Assembly: GCF_036327005.1 (NCBI RefSeq)
Contig: NZ_JAUGZK010000001.1
Location: forward strand, 62,001 to 126,000
Length of the DNA: 64,000 bases
Source of the DNA: Alkalimonas mucilaginosa
GTDB lineage: Bacteria > Pseudomonadota > Gammaproteobacteria > Enterobacterales > Alteromonadaceae
Reading direction: 5' to 3'
The notes beneath the pieces are model-generated. The model was not told where the DNA came from, ran no database searches, and saw only the letters and a list, made by a program, of their open reading frames with translations. Both the position numbers and the translations under genes were made by a program. Positions within the stretch are counted from its first letter, which is position 1. Each line of letters starts with the position of its first letter. Below are positions 58,796-64,000 of this stretch, one piece after another.

Positions 58796-60379
58796 ATGAG
58801 TACAGAGCAAAAAGCAGGCTGCAGCATTCGTCTGACGACAACGCCCGGCAGCGCCGGTGGGCTGGAAGCACAGTTGCAGGTGCTGCAGGTGCATCCACGC
58901 GACAATGTGCTGGTGGCCTTGCAGCCATTGCCAGCAGGTGCTGCCTTGCCGGAACCTTTTGCTCATCTGACAGCAAAGCAAGCCATTCCAGCCGGCCACA
59001 AAGTGGCTTTAAGCGCCATTGCCAAGGGCCAGCCTGTGGTTAAGTACGGTTTTGCCATCGGTGCAGCCAGCAGCGGTATCCAGGCCGGTGAGCAGGTGCA
59101 TTCGCATAATTTAGCCACACTGCTAAGTGGCCAGCAGCAGTACCGCTACCAGGGCTGTGAAGCCCTGCAGCCGCAGTATCCGGCCGCGTTGCCAACTGAA
59201 TTTCAAGGCTACCGCCGTGCCAATGGCAAGGTGGGTACCCGCAATGAGCTGTGGATCATCAACACCGTCGGTTGCGTCAATCGCGCCGCCAGCCGCATTG
59301 CGGAGCTGGCCCGTAACGAGTTTGCCGATTTACTGGTGCAATCGTCCATCGATGGCATTCATGCTTTCACCCATCCCTTTGGTTGTTCGCAGCTGGGCGA
59401 TGATCTAAGCAATACCCGCGAACTTTTGGCCGGCCTTATTCAGCATCCCAATGCCGGTGGTGTGCTGGTATTGGGGCTGGGCTGTGAAAACAACCAACTG
59501 GCCAATTTGCTGAAGTCGAGCCCGGACATCGATGCCAGCCGCATTCGTGCTTTTAATGCCCAGCAAGTGGAAGACGAAATTGAACAGGGCCTGGCTGCTG
59601 TCGGTGAATTGCTGCAGCAAATGAGCCAGGATCAGCGTAGTTCCTGCCCGGTCTCCGAACTGGTGATGGGCATGAAATGCGGTGGTTCCGACGGCTTAAG
59701 TGGCCTGACTGCCAATGCATTGGTGGGTCGCATTGCCGACTTGCTGGCAGCTGCCGATGGCAAGGTGGTTTTGACCGAAACGCCGGAAATGTTTGGCGCC
59801 GAGCAGGTGTTTATGGCCAGAGCCAGCAATCAGCAGGTGTTCGATGATCTGGTGCAGTTGGTCAACGACTTTAAGCAGTACTTTATCGATAACAAACAAC
59901 CTGTGTACGAAAACCCAAGTCCTGGCAACAAAGAAGGCGGTTTGACCACGTTGGAAGAAAAATCACTGGGAGCCATTCAAAAAGGCGGCAGTGCGGCGGT
60001 GCAACAAGTGATCCGTTACGGTAAGCGTGTCAGCAAAGCCGGCCTTACCCTATTGGAAGGTCCGGGCAATGATGCGGTGTCTTCAACGGCATTAACGGCG
60101 GCCGGGGCTACCTTGCTGCTTTTTACCACCGGACGGGGTACGCCGCTTGGCTTTCCAGCACCCACGGTGAAGATTTCATCCAATTCATCATTGGCGGCCC
60201 GTAAACCGCAATGGATTGATTTTGACGCCGGTGGCCTGCTGCAACAAGGGCAGGATGCCACCGAGTTCAGCCACGCTTTTTTCCGCTATTTGCTGGAGGT
60301 CGCTTCTGGTCGACGAACCCGCAATGAAGAATCGGACAACCGTGAAATTGCGATCTGGAAAAATGGCGTCACCCTGTGA
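58796..60379 (+). CDS. uxaA: Altronate dehydratase
   Basis: A 527-aa enzyme that dehydrates D-altronate to 2-keto-3-deoxygluconate. It has the two parts of the family: an N-terminal SAF domain (about 10-100, HPRDNVLVALQPLPAG; AIPAGHKVALSAIAKGQPVVKYG) and a C-terminal catalytic domain with GTRNELWIINTVGCVN, HPFGCSQLGDD and MGMKCGGSDGLSG, whose Cys and His are the likely iron ligands. ATG at 58796 is chosen; the open frame extends to a TTG at 58772. It follows the GH28 gene by 65 bases. Confidence 0.94.
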   Translation: MSTEQKAGCSIRLTTTPGSAGGLEAQLQVLQVHPRDNVLVALQPLPAGAALPEPFAHLTAKQAIPAGHKVALSAIAKGQPVVKYGFAIGAASSGIQAGEQVHSHNLATLLSGQQQYRYQGCEALQPQYPAALPTEFQGYRRANGKVGTRNELWIINTVGCVNRAASRIAELARNEFADLLVQSSIDGIHAFTHPFGCSQLGDDLSNTRELLAGLIQHPNAGGVLVLGLGCENNQLANLLKSSPDIDASRIRAFNAQQVEDEIEQGLAAVGELLQQMSQDQRSSCPVSELVMGMKCGGSDGLSGLTANALVGRIADLLAAADGKVVLTETPEMFGAEQVFMARASNQQVFDDLVQLVNDFKQYFIDNKQPVYENPSPGNKEGGLTTLEEKSLGAIQKGGSAAVQQVIRYGKRVSKAGLTLLEGPGNDAVSSTALTAAGATLLLFTTGRGTPLGFPAPTVKISSNSSLAARKPQWIDFDAGGLLQQGQDATEFSHAFFRYLLEVASGRRTRNEESDNREIAIWKNGVTL

Positions 60380-60491
60380 TGATCAGGCTGGTGATGGTCA
60401 GACAAAAACCGAATACCCTGTCAGGCGTTGTGCCGGACAGAATGAATAATCTGGTGAGCCCGGCTCACTGTCGACAACGTAGGAATGCACT

Positions 60492-61937
60492 ATGATATCA
60501 GCTAATAGCAGGCCATCAGCGAACAGCACCTTAACCCTTCATCCGGATCGTCTATTCCCGTCGGATCCGACGGTACGGGCCATTGCGCAGCGCTTGTATC
60601 AGCATATCAAGGACTTGCCGATCGTCAGCCCGCATGGACATACCGATCCACGCTGGTTTGGTGACAATACCAATTTCGACAATGCCACCAGTTTGCTGCT
60701 GCTGCCGGATCATTATGTCTTTCGTATGCTGTACAGCCAGGGCATCTCGTTGGAATCGCTTGGCATTCGCCGTCGCGATGGTGTGGTGGTAGAGCAGGAT
60801 TACCGCAAGATCTTCCGTATTTTTGCCAGCCACTACTATCTGTTCCGTGGAACGCCATCGCGCATCTGGCTCGACAGTGTGTTTCATGATGTCTTTGGCC
60901 TGACTGACACCCTGTCGGCCGATACCGCCGATCATTATTACGACAGCATCAATGCGCAGTTGGTAAAACCGGAGTTTGCACCGCGCGCTTTGTTGGATCG
61001 GTTTAACATTGAAGTCATCGCCACCACCGAAGGTGCGTTAAACGATTTACGCCATCATGCCAAGCTTAAAGGCAGCGGTTACGAACAGCGGGTGATCACC
61101 ACCTTCCGTCCCGATGATGTGGTGGATGCCGACAGAGCCGACTTTGCCGCCAACATCGCCAAACTTGGCGAGCTTACCGGTGAAGATACGTACAGCTGGC
61201 CAGGCTATCTGGCAGCACTGCGTAAGCGCCGGGCCTTTTTCCGTGAGCATGGTGCCACTGCCACCGATCATGGTCACCCAACAGCCATCACCGCCGATTT
61301 ACCGGCCAATGAAGCGGCAGCCTTGTTTCAGCGCTGCCTTACCGGTGAATCCAGCTTGGCTGAAACCGAGCTGTTCCGCGGCCAGATGTTGACTGAAATG
61401 GCAGGCATGAGCCTGGAAGATGGCATGACAATGCAAATCCATCCGGGCGCGCATCGCAATCACAATGCGGTCATTTTTGAGCGCTTTGGCCCGGATAAAG
61501 GTGCCGATATTCCCAGCCCGACTGAGTTTGTCAGCAACCTTAAACCCTTGCTGCAAAAATACGGCAACGAAGCAGGTTTGAACATTATTCTGTTTACTCT
61601 GGATGAAACCACTTATGCCCGTGAGCTGGCGCCATTAGCAGGCCATTATCCGGCATTAAAGCTGGGCCCGGCCTGGTGGTTCCACGACAGCCCGGAGGGC
61701 ATGCTGCGTTTTCGTCATCAGGTTACCGAAACGGCTGGTTTTTACAACACCGTTGGCTTTAACGATGATACCCGGGCATTTTTGTCGATCCCGGCCCGGC
61801 ACGATGTGGCGCGTCGTATTGACTGCCGCTTTCTGGCCTCGCTGGTCGCTGAGCACCGGTTGACGGAAGAAGAGGCCATGCAGGTCGCCTACGATCTGAC
61901 CTATGGTCTGGTGAAAAAAGCCTATCAACTGGCGTAA
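60492..61937 (+). CDS. uxaC: Uronate isomerase
   Basis: A 481-aa amidohydrolase-like isomerase that converts D-galacturonate to tagaturonate, and D-glucuronate to fructuronate. Characteristic: SPHGHTDPRWFGDN (metal ligands His-x-His), EVIATTEGALNDL and the C-terminal CRFLASLVAEHRLTEEEAMQVAYDL. AGGA lies 6 bases before the ATG. A GTGAGC-N3-GCTCAC hairpin (60454-60468) lies in the 112-base gap after uxaA and could lower read-through from it. Confidence 0.95.
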   Translation: MISANSRPSANSTLTLHPDRLFPSDPTVRAIAQRLYQHIKDLPIVSPHGHTDPRWFGDNTNFDNATSLLLLPDHYVFRMLYSQGISLESLGIRRRDGVVVEQDYRKIFRIFASHYYLFRGTPSRIWLDSVFHDVFGLTDTLSADTADHYYDSINAQLVKPEFAPRALLDRFNIEVIATTEGALNDLRHHAKLKGSGYEQRVITTFRPDDVVDADRADFAANIAKLGELTGEDTYSWPGYLAALRKRRAFFREHGATATDHGHPTAITADLPANEAAALFQRCLTGESSLAETELFRGQMLTEMAGMSLEDGMTMQIHPGAHRNHNAVIFERFGPDKGADIPSPTEFVSNLKPLLQKYGNEAGLNIILFTLDETTYARELAPLAGHYPALKLGPAWWFHDSPEGMLRFRHQVTETAGFYNTVGFNDDTRAFLSIPARHDVARRIDCRFLASLVAEHRLTEEEAMQVAYDLTYGLVKKAYQLA

Positions 61938-61953
61938 AGGGCAGTACCACAAC

Positions 61954-63438
61954 ATGGGACAAGACAACGTTATGCAGCCATTATCCAATCAGACGCTCAG
62001 CAGTTTGCAAGGCAAGGTGACCTTGCCTGACTACCGGCTGCAAGCCCGGCAGCCAGGCATCGGCATGGTGCATTTAGGGCCTGGTGCTTTTTTTCGTGGC
62101 CATCAGGCCTGGTACACCGAGCAGGCTCTAAAGCAAGGCGGTGACTGGGGTATTTGTGCGGTATCGATGCGCTCGGGCGAGGTGGCTAAAGCGCTGAACC
62201 CGCAAGATGGGCTCTATACCCTGGTGGAGCTGGATAGCGCGATCCGCTATCAGGTCATTGGGGCCGTGCAAAAGGTGCTGGTGGCGGCAGAGCAGTATGC
62301 CGAGGTGCTGGCGCAGCTAAGCGCTGCCGAAACCCGTTTTGTCACTTTGACCATTACTGAAAAAGGCTATTGTCTGAATGCCGCCGGCGAGCTGGATCTG
62401 CAGCACCCGGAGATCCGTCAGGATCTGAAGCGTCAGACCCAACCCATCACCGCCATTGGCTTACTGGTCACTGCACTGCAAGCCAGGTATCAGGCTGGGG
62501 AAGCTCCTTTTTGTGCGATCAGTTGCGACAATCTGACCGACAATGGTCATAAACTAAAGCGCGCCTTGGTTCGTTTTGCCCGGGAATGGGACCCGGTATT
62601 TGCCAGTTGGTTGCAGAGCATGAAAAGCCCCTGCACCATGGTGGATAGTATCACTCCCGCCACCGATGATGCACTGCGGCAGCAGGTCGCCAATGAGCTT
62701 GGTCTGGCCGATGCCTGGCCGATTAAGCGTGAGTCCTTTTTGCAGTGGGTGATTGAAGACGATCTACCCGCAGAGCGGCCCGACTGGCAAAGTGCCGGTG
62801 TGATTTTTGCTGCTGATGTCAGTGCTTTTGAAAAAGCCAAGTTGCGCTTGTTGAATGCACCGCACTCCACGCTGGCTTACCTGGGGTGTTTGCTGGGCTA
62901 CGAAACGGTATCCGATGCGATGCAGGATGACAGCCTGGTTGCGCTGATCAAGCGGATGATTGCTGAGGATCTGATGCCATCCTTTCGCGCACCAGCGGAG
63001 CTCGATACCGGTCAGTACAGCGCCGATATTCTTCAGCGCTTCCAAAATCCGGCCATTCGTCATTTGCTGGCGCAAATTGCCTGGGATGGCTCGCAAAAGC
63101 TGCCGATGCGGTTGCTGCCTGCAGTGCGCGACAATCTGGCCAGTGGCAGCTCCATTCGCTACCTGGCACTGGCAGTGGCGGCCTGGTGTCGTTTTATCTG
63201 TCTGCGTCAGCAAAGCACAGTGCCTCTGGTCGATCCTTTGGCCGAACAACTGCTGGCGGTCGCTGCCAGTTGCACCGGCGATGCAACCGCCGATGTAGCG
63301 CGATTTTTGCGTCTGAGCGCTGTCTTTGGCCGCGATTTAGCTACCGAACCACGTTTTGTCGAGGCTTTGACCGAAGCGTATCAGCATTTAACTGACGGGG
63401 TGGTCAGTGCCTTGTCGCATTACACAGGAGTTGCCTGA
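61954..63438 (+). CDS. Mannitol dehydrogenase-family uronate reductase
   Basis: A 494-aa NAD-dependent reductase of the polyol-specific long-chain dehydrogenase family. The sequence follows E. coli UxuB (fructuronate reductase) closely: GIGMVHLGPGAFFRGHQAWYTEQ, TITEKGYCLNAAGELDL, the active-site AISCDNLTDNGH and WVIEDDLPAERPDW. Next to uxaA one would expect tagaturonate reductase (UxaB), which gives altronate. It may use fructuronate, tagaturonate or both. The start is uncertain: ATG at 61954 or 61972, both with weak ribosome binding sites. Confidence 0.88.
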   Translation: MGQDNVMQPLSNQTLSSLQGKVTLPDYRLQARQPGIGMVHLGPGAFFRGHQAWYTEQALKQGGDWGICAVSMRSGEVAKALNPQDGLYTLVELDSAIRYQVIGAVQKVLVAAEQYAEVLAQLSAAETRFVTLTITEKGYCLNAAGELDLQHPEIRQDLKRQTQPITAIGLLVTALQARYQAGEAPFCAISCDNLTDNGHKLKRALVRFAREWDPVFASWLQSMKSPCTMVDSITPATDDALRQQVANELGLADAWPIKRESFLQWVIEDDLPAERPDWQSAGVIFAADVSAFEKAKLRLLNAPHSTLAYLGCLLGYETVSDAMQDDSLVALIKRMIAEDLMPSFRAPAELDTGQYSADILQRFQNPAIRHLLAQIAWDGSQKLPMRLLPAVRDNLASGSSIRYLALAVAAWCRFICLRQQSTVPLVDPLAEQLLAVAASCTGDATADVARFLRLSAVFGRDLATEPRFVEALTEAYQHLTDGVVSALSHYTGVA

Positions 63439-64000
63439 TGGCTGCATTATCTCCCCTACTGCGTGGACCGGCCTTGTTGCCCATTATTCAGGCCGATAGC
63501 CCGGACGAAGCAGTACAGATTGCCGCTGCTTTGCAGCAAGGCGGTATTGGCTCGGTTGAAGTGGTACTGCGTACCCGTCAGGCATTGGCTGCCATTACCG
63601 CCATCCGCGATGCCTTACCCGAGCTGCTGGTTGGCGCCGGTACCATTTTGTCGGCCGGGGATGCCCTGGCCGCTAAAGCGGCCGGTGCTGAGTTTCTGGT
63701 GAGCCCGGCCAGTACGCCGGCGCTGTTGGATGCCATGCTGGCAACTGGTTTGCCGCTGGCTCCCGGGGTGGCGACGCCCTCCGAAATTGCGATGGCACTG
63801 GAAGCGGGTATTCATGAAGTGAAATTTTTTCCGGCGCACTTGTCTGGCGGTATCGAGATGCTGAAAGCCTTGCGTGGCGTGTTTCAGCAGGTGCGCTTCT
63901 GTCCGACCGGCGGCATCAGCCAGCACAATGTGGCAGACTTTCTGGCATTGCCGAATGTATTTGTGGCTGGCGGTTCCTGGCTAACCCCTGTTACGCTGGT
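63438..64000 (+). CDS. eda: KDPG aldolase (Entner-Doudoroff), 3' end beyond window
   Basis: The first 187 codons of 2-keto-3-deoxy-6-phosphogluconate aldolase, which yields pyruvate and glyceraldehyde-3-phosphate. Catalytic residues are visible: Glu in GGIGSVEVVLRTRQA, VGAGTIL near residue 65, SPAST, and the Schiff-base Lys in EVKFFPAHLSGG near 130. It ends the carbon flow of this locus. ATG at 63438 shares one base with the preceding stop (TGATG), with AGGAG upstream. The kinase that makes KDPG is not in the window. Confidence 0.93.
   Translation, partial: MAALSPLLRGPALLPIIQADSPDEAVQIAAALQQGGIGSVEVVLRTRQALAAITAIRDALPELLVGAGTILSAGDALAAKAAGAEFLVSPASTPALLDAMLATGLPLAPGVATPSEIAMALEAGIHEVKFFPAHLSGGIEMLKALRGVFQQVRFCPTGGISQHNVADFLALPNVFVAGGSWLTPVTL

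Noticed and set aside
1..64000. CRISPR arrays, insertion sequences, prophage or attachment sites
   Set aside because: I found no regularly spaced repeats, transposase frames, integrase genes or flanking direct repeats, including at the tRNA array.

Overview
The window is a chromosomal segment of a gammaproteobacterium. Three gene orders match the Escherichia coli arrangement: rnhA/dnaQ divergent; gcvA-ygdD-rlmM; and ssrA-smpB-ratA-rnfH-bamE-recN-nadK-(hrcA)-grpE. Together with large TonB-dependent receptors, an arcB/arcA pair, TIGR03503 and DUF3293 proteins and a tRNA-Asp array, this points to the Alteromonadales, perhaps near Rheinheimera, Alishewanella or Alkalimonas. That placement is inference; no 16S gene is present.

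Layout. 1-12.4 kb: the end of a CHASE/PAS sensor, a secreted glutathione peroxidase, rnhA/dnaQ, a TIGR03503 membrane protein, a run of five tRNA-Asp copies (the fifth with an enlarged D-loop), a RIO kinase coupled to a YfcC permease, a spermidine-synthase-like membrane protein, a saccharopine-dehydrogenase-like/DUF2269/DoxX operon and a small lipoprotein. 12.4-24.5 kb: gltBD, then a same-strand group of isoaspartyl dipeptidase, YfcC permease and TonB receptor that looks like a dipeptide scavenging unit. 24.8-29.7 kb: arcB and arcA convergent with abutting stop codons, plus a second histidine kinase. 29.8-36.8 kb: DUF3293, rsmC, trmB, mutY-yggX, and gcvA, a hydrolase, ygdD and rlmM. 36.8-43.8 kb: tmRNA (ssrA), smpB, ratA-rnfH, bamE, recN (LexA boxes), nadK, hrcA and grpE (sigma-32 promoter).

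43.85 kb to the end is a pectin and uronate catabolic locus. On the minus strand lie a TonB receptor, a DUF4861-GH105 lipoprotein and a CE8 pectinesterase-like protein. On the plus strand lie kduD, kduI, a tripartite TRAP transporter, IclR and LacI regulators, a GH28 polygalacturonase, uxaA, uxaC, a mannitol-dehydrogenase-family uronate reductase and the start of a KDPG aldolase gene. The inferred flow is: outer-membrane uptake of pectic oligomers; demethylation and cleavage by CE8, GH28 and GH105 proteins; TRAP import; conversion by KduI/KduD or UxaC/reductase/UxaA to 2-keto-3-deoxygluconate; then cleavage of KDPG. KDG kinase and pectate lyases are not in the window.

The most interesting structure found is a repeated promoter design in the pectin locus. 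A palindrome close to TTGCCACCGGTGGCAA carries the -35 element, with a 16-bp spacer to the -10, and a second copy lies exactly 33 bp further upstream. It occurs before both the TonB receptor and the polygalacturonase, with a single copy before uxaA, and is the likely target of the LacI protein encoded in the locus. Other points: an ArcB without the two PAS-region cysteines of E. coli ArcB, an isoaspartyl dipeptidase that has lost one histidine of its HxH motif, an hrcA gene inserted beside grpE with a matching sigma-32-like promoter, and tandem ARG-box-like sites before gltB.
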